From SG8-30 sp963710135 (lineage in GTDB: Bacteria > Pseudomonadota > Gammaproteobacteria > Steroidobacterales > Steroidobacteraceae): 64,000 nt of DNA. The translations under genes were made by a program, and so were the position numbers. Where the stretch lies: NCBI GenBank assembly GCA_963710135.1, contig CAVPYY010000006.1, positions 1,240,001 through 1,304,000 of the forward strand, read 5' to 3'. Below, piece after piece: positions 1-9,600 of the stretch. The notes under the pieces are model-generated. The model was given only the letters and a program-made list of their open reading frames with translations. It ran no database searches and was not told where the DNA came from. Numbering within the stretch: position 1 is the stretch's first letter; every line of letters starts with the position of its first letter.

Positions 1-1
1 G

Positions 2-604
2 GTGAGCGACTACCAGCGGTTCGCGGCCGGCGGCGAATGGGCGCGCTCCGGCCAGTTCTCCGTATTTCCCTTTCCCATCCGCGAGCTGGCCGGACGCACT
101 TTCGGGATCGTCGGGCACGGCGCGCTGGGGCGCGCCACGGCGCGGGCCGCGGAGGCCTTCGGCATGACCGTGCGGATCGCCAATCGGCCGGGCGGCGAGC
201 GCCAGCCTGGCCGGGTCGACCTCGCCGAACTGCTGCCACAGGCCGACGTACTCTCCCTGCACTGCCCGCTGACCCCGGCCACGCGCGGCCTGATCGGCGC
301 AGGGCAACTGGCGCTGATGAAGCCCGATGCGGTGCTGATCAACACGGCACGCGGCGCGCTCATCGACGCCGCGGCGCTCGCCGACGCGCTGCGGGGCGGC
401 CGTCTCGGCGGCGCCGGTATCGACGTGCTCGAGCAGGAGCCACCGGTCGACGGCAATCCCCTGCTCGAGCCAGGCATCCCGAACCTGATCGTGACGCCGC
501 ACGTCGCCTGGGCGGCGCGCGAGTCCCGCCAGCGCTGCCTGGATGAACTCGCCGCCAACGTCACCGCGTTTCTCGCCGGTGAGCGACGCAACCGGGTCGA
601 TTGA
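2..604 (+). CDS. D-2-hydroxyacid dehydrogenase, C-terminal part (5' end outside window)
   Basis: NAD-dependent 2-hydroxyacid dehydrogenase, probably of the glycerate/hydroxypyruvate reductase type, reducing a 2-keto acid in the cytoplasm. About 200 residues are visible and the frame is open to the left edge, so the start lies upstream; family members are about 310-330 residues. The nucleotide-binding loop GHGALG is at visible residues 38-43. The catalytic triad is recognisable: Arg in NTARG (111), Glu in EQEPP (138/140) and His in TPHVAW (161). The exact substrate cannot be told. The gene converges on the copper receptor gene, and a strong palindrome lies between the two stops. Confidence 0.85.
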   Translation: MSDYQRFAAGGEWARSGQFSVFPFPIRELAGRTFGIVGHGALGRATARAAEAFGMTVRIANRPGGERQPGRVDLAELLPQADVLSLHCPLTPATRGLIGAGQLALMKPDAVLINTARGALIDAAALADALRGGRLGGAGIDVLEQEPPVDGNPLLEPGIPNLIVTPHVAWAARESRQRCLDELAANVTAFLAGERRNRVD

Positions 605-605
605 G

Positions 606-641
606 GAGGGGTCTGACCCCGCTTTGGGGGTCTGACCCCTC
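606..641. repeat. Paired GGGGTCTGACCCC palindromes forming a 15-bp hairpin
   Basis: Two copies of the 13-base palindrome GGGGTCTGACCCC (608-620 and 627-639) are separated by a six-base loop and flanked by GA/TC. The whole element can fold into a 15-bp stem with one central mismatch. It starts two bases after a stop codon and lies between convergent genes, so it may act as a bidirectional terminator. The form also resembles REP-type mobile repeats of gammaproteobacteria. There is no T-tract on either strand. Confidence 0.6.
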
Positions 642-653
642 GTCCTGCTGGCC

Positions 654-2723
654 TCAGAACTCCGCTGCCACGTTGATCCAGGCCGTCCGGCCGGGCTCGT
701 TGACCCGCGTCGTCTGCTCGAAGCCCGACACCATCGATCCCGCCCGGCTGATGTGTTCGGCGTAGGCACGATCGAAGACGTTGTCGACTCCCGCGGTCAT
801 CCGGACGCCGTTGCCGAGACGGTACCCGCCGTTCAGCGACACCACGGCAAAGCCTGCCGTCGGCCCGATGTCCTGGCCCACGATGTTGCCCTGGTTGAGT
901 GCGACGCGGTCCTGGCGCGCGACGCCACGGAGCAGCCCTCCGAACGACCAGCTGCTGCCCCGGTAGTCGAGCGCGAGGCGCGTTTCGAGCGGGGGCATCT
1001 GCCCCAGTGGCGTGTCGTCGCTGCGGTTGGTGCCCTGGACCCACGCCAGTGAGCCGCTCGCCCGCCAGCGTTGCGCGAAGGTGTAGCCGGCGTCGACTTC
1101 CCCGCCCCAGGTGCGTGCGTCGACATTGCGCGTCACCGTCATCGTGCGCATGCCCTTGCGGTAGCCTGACTCAATCAGGATGTAGTCGTCGACCTCGCTG
1201 GCGAAGGCCGAGACGGACAGCGTCACGGGCCCCGCGGCGTAGACAACGCCGGTATCGAGCTGCGTGGTCCGCTCCGGGCGCGTTCCGAACGGGCTCAGCG
1301 AGTCGACCGCTTCGCGGTTCTGCCCGATCAGCTCCCAGTAATCCGGGAAGCGCTCGACATAGCCGAGCCCTATGTAGGCGGTCGCATCCGACACGACGCG
1401 CTCGTAGCGCCCGAATCCGCTGACCAGCGTCGTGCTGCGCTCGGCGCCGGCCGTCGGGTTCGGCAACGTGCCCATCATGCCGAGTGCGATGACCGTGCGA
1501 TCGTCGCGGGCCCACCAATGATCCGCCCGAGCGCCGGCGATCAGCCGATGGCCCCCGGGCGCGGCGCGGGTGACTTCCGCGAACACGCCGTAGTTCTCGA
1601 ACTGCGCATCGTTCGTACGCGACAGACTGCGGTAGGGGCGCATGTCCTCGTTCATGGTGGAGCGCACGCGGTGCTCGTTGCGCTGGCCGTCGGCGCCGAT
1701 GGTGGCCGTGTACGGGCCCTCGCCCGCCAGCTCGAGCGCAACCCGCGCCCCCTCGGTCAGCCGGTCCGGGTTCGAAACGGAACGCCCCGGCATCATGGCC
1801 GTCGGCGTGAAGTCGCGCAGGCTGAAGTTGTCCATGACGTGATCGACGTAGTTGCGATAGACCAGGCCCTCGACCCGTCGCACCGTCCCGCCGACGTCGG
1901 TGACGGCGAAACGCAGGGACAGGTTCTCCCGGTCGAACAACACGCCGTCCATGGCGCGATCGGCGTACGCCGCCTCGCCGTCGCTGCGTGCACCGCTCAC
2001 CTCCATCCAGCTCGAGTCGGTCGGCCGCCAGCCGAGCGCCATATTCGCGCTCCAGCGCTGGTAGGCCGAGTGCACTTCATTGCCCGCGCCGTCGGTATAG
2101 TCCGACGACTCGGCGCGCGTGCCGATGGCGCGTCCGTAGAAGCGCGGCCCACCCACGGTGACGTCGCCGACGAGGTCGGTGCGGCCGAAGCTGGCCCCGG
2201 TCAGGCTACCCGTCGCCGTGACACCGGTCGTGTCGAGCCGCGGCGGTTCGCGGTCGAAGCGGACGGTGGCGGCAGAATTGCCGGGCCCGTTGACCACGGA
2301 CTGGGGACCCTTCACGACGAGGATGCGGTCGTAGCTGGCCGGAAAAACGTAAGCAGTCGGCGGATCCATGCGCATGCCGCAGCCGCCGAGGACGGATTCA
2401 CCGTCCAGCAGCATGTTGACGCGCGACGCCGCCATACCGCGAAACAGCGGGTCACCGTCGGTGCCACCCTTGCGGATGACCGAGAAGCCCGGAATCGTCT
2501 TGAGGTAGTCGGCGCCGTCGTGCGCCGGCAGCGGCTGACGCGGCAGACGCGGATCGGTGTCGACCACGAGCGGCGCGGTCATGCGCGCTGCGGTCACGAC
2601 GATTTCCTGCTCGAGCGTGTCGGGGGCGTCGGCGCCCGCCGCCGCGACGGCAAGCGCGCCGCCGACGGCGGTAGCGATGAGGGCGGCGCGATGTCGCGCA
2701 CGCCCGTTGGGTCGGGAATCCAT
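654..2723 (-). CDS. oprC: TonB-dependent copper receptor (OprC/NosA type)
   Basis: Outer-membrane TonB-dependent receptor, 689 residues, for copper uptake. The N-terminus has a signal-like hydrophobic stretch at about 13-32, then a TonB-box-like EIVVTA segment (40-45) and the plug. The plug has the OprC/NosA hallmark GGCGMRMDPPTAYV near 113-126. In OprC, copper is bound by a CxxxM and an HxM motif. Both appear here as C115/M119 and H295/M297 (in DHVMDN). The C-terminus ends in Phe, as usual for barrel proteins. The upstream minus-strand neighbour is a DUF2946 protein, a frequent partner of copper receptors, which supports the substrate call. Confidence 0.88.
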   Translation of the reverse strand: MDSRPNGRARHRAALIATAVGGALAVAAAGADAPDTLEQEIVVTAARMTAPLVVDTDPRLPRQPLPAHDGADYLKTIPGFSVIRKGGTDGDPLFRGMAASRVNMLLDGESVLGGCGMRMDPPTAYVFPASYDRILVVKGPQSVVNGPGNSAATVRFDREPPRLDTTGVTATGSLTGASFGRTDLVGDVTVGGPRFYGRAIGTRAESSDYTDGAGNEVHSAYQRWSANMALGWRPTDSSWMEVSGARSDGEAAYADRAMDGVLFDRENLSLRFAVTDVGGTVRRVEGLVYRNYVDHVMDNFSLRDFTPTAMMPGRSVSNPDRLTEGARVALELAGEGPYTATIGADGQRNEHRVRSTMNEDMRPYRSLSRTNDAQFENYGVFAEVTRAAPGGHRLIAGARADHWWARDDRTVIALGMMGTLPNPTAGAERSTTLVSGFGRYERVVSDATAYIGLGYVERFPDYWELIGQNREAVDSLSPFGTRPERTTQLDTGVVYAAGPVTLSVSAFASEVDDYILIESGYRKGMRTMTVTRNVDARTWGGEVDAGYTFAQRWRASGSLAWVQGTNRSDDTPLGQMPPLETRLALDYRGSSWSFGGLLRGVARQDRVALNQGNIVGQDIGPTAGFAVVSLNGGYRLGNGVRMTAGVDNVFDRAYAEHISRAGSMVSGFEQTTRVNEPGRTAWINVAAEF

Positions 2724-2804
2724 TCGTTGTCTCCTGATCTGCGGACTCTGGGCCCGCAGGCTGGTCGCCGGGGCTTCCCCGGCAGTTTTTCTAGCGCTTG
2801 GCGA

Positions 2805-3230
2805 TCAGGCAGCTTGCGGTGGGGCGCGTGCGCCCGGACGGCGCAGCGGATCGAGGTACTCGACGGTCAGGTCTGACTGGTCTGGCGTCAGCCGGACGGC
2901 CGGCGCGCTCGCGGGCAGCGCAACGGGCGCCGGGGGCGGAGCGCTGGTGGCGCTCGCGGCATAGGGACACGGCTCGTGCGAGCGCGGGCGCTCGGGGAGC
3001 GGGTGCCCGTCATCGGAGTAATGAACGACGATCTGATGGCTCGCGACACCGGAGCAGAACTCGACGGTGAGCGCACCCGTGGCCGACTGTCCGGGCATGA
3101 AGCCGGCCGGGATGAGTGCTCGCGCCAGCATCGCCGGCAGCACCCAGGCGATGAGGAGTTCACGAGCGGAGCGATGGCGAAGTCGGTTTATCACGTGATC
3201 CACGATGCCGGGCAGCGAAACCGGCGGCAA
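2805..3230 (-). CDS. DUF2946 family protein, probable copper-associated
   Basis: About 141 residues. The protein has a hydrophobic N-terminal segment (LLIAWVLPAMLARALIPAGF, roughly 26-45) followed by the DUF2946 pattern of a FMPG motif and two cysteine-containing blocks, EFCSG and HEPCPYA. The family is short, membrane-anchored or secreted, and often sits next to TonB copper receptors; the biochemical role is unknown. The gene precedes the receptor in the same direction with an 81-bp gap. The start is uncertain: the longest frame opens with TTG at 3230, and in-frame GTG codons lie slightly downstream. It is divergent from the TetR gene. Confidence 0.7.
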   Translation of the reverse strand: MPPVSLPGIVDHVINRLRHRSARELLIAWVLPAMLARALIPAGFMPGQSATGALTVEFCSGVASHQIVVHYSDDGHPLPERPRSHEPCPYAASATSAPPPAPVALPASAPAVRLTPDQSDLTVEYLDPLRRPGARAPPQAA

Positions 3231-3321
3231 GTAGCAGATGACGGTACGACGCCGGGCGGGAAACCCGGTATAACGCCGGCCAGCGCTCGTCTCAACGCCA
3301 ATAGTGACGATTGTTTATTTA

Positions 3322-3350
3322 TTGACACTGTGTCAACACCGGCTTATGAT
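3322..3350 (+). promoter_or_regulatory. Sigma-70 promoter overlapping a perfect TetR-type palindrome
   Basis: TTGACA (3322-3327) and TATGAT (3345-3350) are separated by 17 bp, a near-consensus sigma-70 promoter. The -35 box is embedded in a perfect 15-base palindrome, TTGACAC-T-GTGTCAA (3322-3336), the usual form of a TetR operator. A repressor bound there would block the promoter, giving autoregulation. The predicted transcript starts at about 3357, one base before the chosen ATG, so the regulator mRNA would be leaderless or nearly so. Confidence 0.75.
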
Positions 3351-3357
3351 CCCGCCC

Positions 3358-4002
3358 ATGTCATATCTCGCCGAACGCCGGGAAGAAGAGAAAGAGCGAC
3401 GCCGCGTCGAGATCATCGAAGCGGCCGAGCAGCTGTACGCCGAGAAGGGCTGGGAAGCGGTGACCATGGACCAGGTGGCCCGCACCGCCCGCCTGTCGCG
3501 CGCGCTGCTGTACGTGTACTTCAAGGACAAGGAAGACCTGCTGTTCGCCATCACCGAGCGGGCGCTCGAGGAGCTGCGTCGGCGTTTCGAGGAAGCCGCC
3601 GCCGGACACGAGCTGGGTATCGACCAGGTCAGCGCCATTGGTCGCGCCTACGTGCTCTTTCAGCAGGAAAGGCCATTCCAGTTCGACGCCTGCAGCCGCT
3701 ATCACGCCCACCAGACCCACGCCGGGGCGCCCAACGAGGTCGCCTGCAACGTCGGCGGCGACGCGGTCATGGCGGTCATGGTCGGGACGCTCCAGCGAGG
3801 CGTGGCCGACGGTTCGATCCGCCCTGACATCGGCGACCCGCTGCGCATCTGCGTAATGCTCTGGGCGTTCACCCACGGGCTCATCCAGATCGCCATCAAC
3901 AAGTCGCAGGAAATCGCCCGCCACGGCATCGAGATGGGCGGGCTGCTCGAGGAAGGCCAGGCGATGCTGCGCTACATGCTCGCGCCGCGCCCGTCGGCCT
4001 GA
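3358..4002 (+). CDS. TetR/AcrR family repressor of the efflux operon
   Basis: Cytoplasmic DNA-binding repressor of 214 residues. The N-terminal helix-turn-helix domain is clear (IIEAAEQLYAEKGWEAVT, then VARTARLSRALLYVYFKDKEDLL), followed by an all-helical ligand domain that should sense efflux substrates. An open frame reaches back to 3304, but the ATG at 3358 begins the conserved domain and lies just after a strong promoter, so it is chosen. Only 25 bp separate it from the outer-membrane factor gene, suggesting regulator and pump are co-transcribed. Confidence 0.88.
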   Translation: MSYLAERREEEKERRRVEIIEAAEQLYAEKGWEAVTMDQVARTARLSRALLYVYFKDKEDLLFAITERALEELRRRFEEAAAGHELGIDQVSAIGRAYVLFQQERPFQFDACSRYHAHQTHAGAPNEVACNVGGDAVMAVMVGTLQRGVADGSIRPDIGDPLRICVMLWAFTHGLIQIAINKSQEIARHGIEMGGLLEEGQAMLRYMLAPRPSA

Positions 4003-4027
4003 CATTTTTTTGACTTGGAATTGACAC

Positions 4028-5539
4028 ATGTCCAGCGTTTCAACAAGCGCCATCCCCAAGCCCGGAAATGGTGACATTCTCTATTTTGCAGGTGCCATTC
4101 TCTATTTTCTGCTGGCGGCGCCAGGGTTGGCGGCAGACATCGTCCCGGCCGATACGCCCACGACGCTGGACGATGCGGTAACGACACTGGTCGCGGAGGC
4201 CGAGCAGGCGAACCTGCAGCTGGCCGGCGCCCAGGCGGGCGTGGCGCAGCGCCTGGCGGTGCTCGACCAGGCTCGCGCCCGGTTCCTGCCGACCCTCGAC
4301 CTCGACCTGCGCTACAGCGTGGCCGATGGCGGGCGGCAGATCGACATACCGGTCGGCGACCTGGTGAACCCGGCCTACCAGGCCTTGAACGTGCTGCTGG
4401 CCGAAAGCGGCCGCCCGGCGCCCTTTACGCCCATCGCCAATGAGTCGATCTCGCTCCTGCGCGAGCGCGAGCAGGAAAGCGTGCTGCGCTTGACGCAGCC
4501 GCTGTACGACGCTCGCCTCCCCGCCGCGGCGCGCGCCGCCGGCTCGGACTACGACGCGGCCCGCTTTGGACTCGAGGCGCTGCGCGTGCGTGTCGGGCGC
4601 GACGTGCGCCAGGCTTACTACCGCTGGCTCGCGTCCAGGGAGTCGATCGCGATCCTCGAGGCAACGCTCGAGGCCGCGCGGGAGAATCAACGCGTCAACG
4701 AGAGTCTGTATCGCAACGGCAAGGTCACGCGCGATGCGGAGCTGCGCGCCGAGGCCGATGCGCTGGAGATCGAGCAGCAACTGACGGCAGCCTCAGGCAA
4801 CGAGCGCATCGCGCGCAACTACGTCAACCTGCTGCGCAATGTCGAGCTCGAGTCGCCGCTGCCGCTCGCCGCCGTGACGGACGCCGACGTCGTCCGCGCG
4901 CGCGACCGCCTCGTGCGTCTCGCCGGCCCGCGGGCACGCGATCCCGGCAGGTTGCAGCAGGCCGCCGTCGACCAGCGCAGTGAGCTCAGGCAGCTCGATG
5001 CGGGGCTCGACGCGGCGGAAGCCGCCCAGGACCTCGCGCGCGCCGCCTTCAAGCCGCAGCTCGCCTTCGCCGTCGACGCCGGCATCCAGGGCGAGGACTA
5101 CGGCTTCACGCAGGACGATCGCTTCGTGCTGGCCTCGGTGGTGCTGCGCTTCAATTTCTTCCGCGGCGGCGCGGACCGGGCAGCCGTCCGCCAGGCCAGC
5201 GCGCAACGTGACGAACTGCGCGCGGCGCGCGCGCTCGCCGAGCAGCAGATCCGCCTCGAGGTGCTGGAGTCGGTCAAGGACTTCGACGTGGCCGAGGCTA
5301 CGCTCCTCACCGCGGCGAAGCGGGTGGATGCCGCAGCCGGCGCCTTCGAGATCGCGCGGCGCAAGCGCGACCTCGGGCAGCTGGCGCCGGTCGAGTTCAT
5401 CGACGCGCGCCGCGCCCTGAGCAGTGCCCAGCTGGGACAACAGGTGAATCGCTTCCAGGCCCTGTCTGCACTGGCCGCGGTCGAGTATGCGATCGGCGGC
5501 AACCTGGACACGGCACAACCCACGGACGACGGACCATGA
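4028..5539 (+). CDS. TolC-family outer-membrane efflux factor
   Basis: Outer-membrane channel of a tripartite RND efflux system, 503 residues. After an unusual signal peptide the protein is the long amphipathic alpha-helical repeat typical of TolC/OprM (for example ANLQLAGAQAGVAQ, and later LAEQQIRLEVLESVKDFDVAEATL). The stop overlaps the ATG of the adaptor gene (ATGA). The start codon falls within TTGACACATGTCC, which shares a half-site with the palindrome upstream of tetR. The hydrophobic core of the signal sequence is encoded by a 21-bp tandem repeat, so the native N-terminus may have been altered. Confidence 0.85.
   Translation: MSSVSTSAIPKPGNGDILYFAGAILYFLLAAPGLAADIVPADTPTTLDDAVTTLVAEAEQANLQLAGAQAGVAQRLAVLDQARARFLPTLDLDLRYSVADGGRQIDIPVGDLVNPAYQALNVLLAESGRPAPFTPIANESISLLREREQESVLRLTQPLYDARLPAAARAAGSDYDAARFGLEALRVRVGRDVRQAYYRWLASRESIAILEATLEAARENQRVNESLYRNGKVTRDAELRAEADALEIEQQLTAASGNERIARNYVNLLRNVELESPLPLAAVTDADVVRARDRLVRLAGPRARDPGRLQQAAVDQRSELRQLDAGLDAAEAAQDLARAAFKPQLAFAVDAGIQGEDYGFTQDDRFVLASVVLRFNFFRGGADRAAVRQASAQRDELRAARALAEQQIRLEVLESVKDFDVAEATLLTAAKRVDAAAGAFEIARRKRDLGQLAPVEFIDARRALSSAQLGQQVNRFQALSALAAVEYAIGGNLDTAQPTDDGP
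4070..4111 (+). repeat. In-frame 21-bp tandem repeat within the signal peptide of the outer-membrane factor
   Basis: Two adjacent 21-base units share the core CATTCTCTATTTT and begin GGTGA or GGTGC. They are AT-rich in a GC-rich gene. They encode the heptapeptides GDILYFA and GAILYFL, which make up the hydrophobic core of the signal peptide. The unit recalls short repeats found at ends of transposable or REP-like elements, so insertion of such an element is a possible origin (inference). Confidence 0.65.
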
Positions 5540-6595
5540 CATCAACGCTACGTATCTCGCCGCTACTCGCCCTCGCCGCAACAGGTCTGCTCGCGGCATG
5601 CGGCAGCGATGCGCCACCCGACGCCGACACCGCTCGCACCCCGGTGCGGATCGCGGCGGTCGAGCCGGCGGCCATGGAGTCGAGCTTCCGCACCGTCGGC
5701 ACGCTGCAGCCAGCCGATGACGTGCGCCTGTCGTTCAAGACCGGCGGCATCATCGCCTCCATCAGCGTCGAGCAGGGCGCGCCGGTACGCGCCGGACAAC
5801 AGCTTGCCGCCCTCGCCCAGCAGGAAGTAGCCGCGAACGTGACCCAGGCGCGCGCGCTGGCGGACAAGGCCGAGCGCGATCTGGAGCGCGGCAAGGCGCT
5901 GTTTGCCGACGAGGTCGCCACCCGCGAGCAGCTCGAGGACCTGAGCCACCGCGAGCGAAGTGGCCAATGCCGGCCTGCGCGCCGCCGAGTTCAACGCACG
6001 CTTCTCGCGCATCACCGCGCCGGCGGACGGCATCGTGCTGCGCCGCCTCGCCGAGCCCGACGAGCTGGTCGCCGCCGGCCAGCCGGTGCTGGTGATCGGC
6101 GTCACCCGCGGCGGCTGGATCGTCAGCGCGTCGTTGTCTGACAGAGACATCGTGCGCACCAGCGTCGGCGACACCGCGACAGTCACCTTCGACGCATATC
6201 CCGGCAAGGCCTTTCCGGCGACCGTGACGGAACTCGCTTCCGCGGCCGACCCGCGCAACGGGACCTACGAGATGAAGCTCACCGTCGATCCGGCCGGCGA
6301 GCGGTTCGTGCAGGGACTGGTCGCCAAGGTCGAGATGACCCACGCTTCGGGCGACGCCCGGCACGTCATTCCCGTGCAGTCGCTGCTCGAAGCCGACGGA
6401 TCCCGCGCAACCGTCTACGTCGTCGCCCGGCGCGACGACGGCGAGGTCGCGCAACGGGTCGACGTCAGGCTGGGGCGCATGTCGGGCGAGCGCGTCGAGA
6501 TCCTGGAGGGACTCGACGGCACCGAGCGCGTCGTCACCGAGGGCGCGTCCTACCTGCGTGACGGCCAGGCCGTGCGCATCATCGCCGGCAGCTGA
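5536..6595 (+). CDS. RND efflux periplasmic adaptor (MFP), one frameshift
   Basis: Membrane-fusion lipoprotein linking inner-membrane pump to outer-membrane channel. It starts at the ATG that overlaps the previous stop and has a lipoprotein signal ending LLAAC. The barrel-sandwich half (VEPAAMESSFRTVGTL, then the lipoyl-like SVEQGAPVRAGQQLA) is in the first frame up to about 5946. The second half (FNARFSRITAPADGIV to the C-terminus) is in the next frame. Removing one C from the CC at 5946-5947 joins them as LSTASEVANAGL with no lost residues. Reconstructed length is about 352 residues, normal for the family. A consensus error is the likeliest cause. Confidence 0.82.
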
Positions 6596-6606
6596 GGCAC
6601 CCCGTC

Positions 6607-9600
6607 ATGACGCTGTGGGAATTCGCGGTCAAGCGCTGGCAGTTCACGCTGGTGCTGTTCACGCTGCTGATCGCCACCGGCATCACGGCGCTCAACACCA
6701 TCCCCCGCTCGGAGGATCCTTCCCTGACCTTCCCCGGGTCCTTCCTGGTCATCACCTACCCCGGTGCCGACCCCGAGGACATGGAACAGCTGGTGGTCGA
6801 TCCGATCGAGGACGCCATCGCCGAGCTTGACGACGTCAAGAAGATCGAGAGCTCGGCCATGGATGGCCTGGCCACCATCCAGGTCGAGTTCACCTGGGGC
6901 GTCGACCCGGACCGCAAGTACGACGAGGTGCTGCGCGAGGTGAACAGGCTCCGTCCGTCTCTGCCTGCCGAGATCCTCGACATCGACGTGCGCCAGTTCA
7001 AGCCGAGTCTGGTCAACATCGTGCAGCTGGCGCTGGTCAGCGAGACCGCCGACTGGCGCACCTGGAGAAGCTGGCCAGGTCGCTAGAGGACCGCATCGAG
7101 ACCGTGCCGGGAATCCGGCGCGCCGACCGCTGGGCCTACCCGAAGCCGGAAGTGCGAGTCGCCGTCGACCTCGAGCGCCTGTCCGCGGCGGGCGTCACGC
7201 TCGGCCAGGTGATGGAAGCCATCAAGAGCGAGAACGCCAGCATTCCCGGCGGAGCGGTCGACGCCGGGCTGCGCCGCTTCAATCTCAAGACTTCGGGCCG
7301 CTACGCCTCGCTCGAGGAAATCGCCGACACGGTCATCAGCGCGCGCGACGGCCGCCCGGTGAAGGTCCGCGACATCGCCGCGGTCAGCTGGAGTACGGAG
7401 GAGGAACGCTATCTCGGGCGCTTCAACGGCGAGCGCGCGGCGTTCGTCACCGCCAACATGAAGGACGACCAGAACGTCTTCGCCGTGCGTGACGCGGTCT
7501 ACGCCCAGCTCGACGAGTTCGAGCGCAGCCTGCCGGACGGCGTCCGGCTGGAGCGCGGCTTCGACCAGTCGCGCAACGTGGACCGGCGCCTGTCGCGCCT
7601 GCAGTTCGACTTCTCACTGGCCATCAGCCTGGTCATCCTGACGCTGCTGCCGCTCGGTCTGCGGGCCGCCGGCATCGTGATGATTTCCATCCCGCTGTCG
7701 CTCGCCATCGGGCTGGCGATGCTCTATTTCACCGGCTTCTCACTCAACCAGCTTTCGATCGCGGGCTTCGTGGTGGCGCTGGGCCTGCTGGTGGACGACT
7801 CGATCGTGGTCGTGGAGAACATCGCGCGGCACATCCGCGAGGGCATGCCCAGGCGCCAGGCCGCCATCGCCGCGACCGACCAGATCTGGCTGGCGGTACT
7901 CGGCAGCACGGCCACGCTGATCCTGGCCTTCCTGCCGCTGCTGTTCCTGCCTGAAGGCTCGGGCGAGTTCGTCCGCTCGCTGCCGGCCGCGGTGCTCTAC
8001 ACGATCCTGGCGTCGCTGTTCGTCGCCCTGACCATCATTCCCTTCCTCGGCAGCCGGCTGCTGCGCGGCGAGAAGAAGCCGCTGCCGCGCCAGCCGTGGC
8101 TGGCGAGGTTCGTGCTGGCGGGCCGCAGCGCCATCGACCGTTCCGACGAGATCGCCGATCGCATTCTGTCCGGTGTGATGCGGACCATTCATGCCGTATA
8201 CGGCCCGGCACTGCGCCGCGCGCTGGCGGCGCCGAAGCTGACGCTGCTGGCCGCCCTCGGCGTGGTACTCGCCGCTTTCGCGCTGGTGCCGCTGATCGGC
8301 TTCAGCCTGTTCCCGACCGCCGACATCCCGCAGTTCCGCGTGCGTATCGAGGCGCCGGATGGCGCGAGCCTTGCCGAGACCGACCGCGCGCTGCGTTTCG
8401 TCGAGGAAGAACTGGCACGCCGCCCAGAGGTCAAGCACTGGTTCGCCAACCTCGGTCACGACAACCCGCGCATCTACTACAACGTCATCTCGACTGGCGT
8501 GTCCGCCAACGTGGCCGAGGTTTTCGCCGAGGTGCAGCAGTACGAGCCGGAGAAGACCAACCGCATGCTCGACGAACTGCGCGCGAAGTTCGCCGATTAT
8601 CCCGCGGCGCAGATCACCGTGCGGCAGTTCGAGAACGGCCCGCCGATCAACGCGCCGATCGAGATCCGCGTCGTCGGGCCGGATCTCGATATTCTGCGCG
8701 GGCTGGCCCAGGAAGTGGAGGCCGTGCTGCTCGCCGCAGACGGCACCCGCGACGTCAACAACCCGATGCGCCTGCTGCGCACCGATCTCGATCTGCAGGT
8801 CGACTCCGAGAAGGCGGCACTGTTCGGCGTTCCGGCGATCGAGGTCGACCGCACGGTGCGCCTGGCGGTGGCCGGTCTGCCGGCCGCCAGCTTCCGCGAA
8901 CCGGACGGCGAGGAGTACGACATCACCCTGCGCCTGCCGATCCAGGGCCGCCCGACGCTGGGGCTGCTCGACGAGATCCAGGTGTCGTCCTTGACCGGCG
9001 CGCAGGTGCCGTTGGCGCAGGTGACCAACCCTGAATTCCGCACCGCGCCAAACGTCATCACGCGCTACGGCCGCGAGCGTTCGATCAGCATCACGGCCTA
9101 CCCGAAGACAGGCTACGTGACCGACGACATTACCCGCAGCGTCATGGCCGAGCTCGCCGGCATGGAATGGCCGGCCGGCTACCGCTACACCGCGGCCGGC
9201 GAAGTCGAGGCGCGGGAGGAAGCCTTCGGTGGTCTCGGCGTGGCGATGCTGGTCGCGGTGTTCGGCATCCTCGCCGTGCTGGTGCTCGAGTTCGGCAGCT
9301 TCCGCTCGACGCTGATCGTCTTCGGCGTGGTGCCGCTCGGCATGGTCGGCGCGCTGATCGCGCTGTTCCTGACCGGCTACACGCTGTCGTTCACGGCGCT
9401 CATCGGCATGATTGCGCTGGTCGGCATCGAGATCAAGAACTCGATCCTGCTGGTGGACTTCACCAACCAGCTGCGCGAGGGCGGCGCGGAACTCGATGAA
9501 GCGATTGAGCAGGCAGGCGAGATCCGCTTCTTCCCGATACTGCTGACCTCGCTCACCGCCATCGGCGGGCTGCTGCCGCTCGCCATACAGGGGTCGGGGC

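Noticed and set aside
1518..2876. 452-codon plus-strand frame opposite the copper receptor
   Set aside because: The receptor motifs on the minus strand are decisive; this is a shadow.
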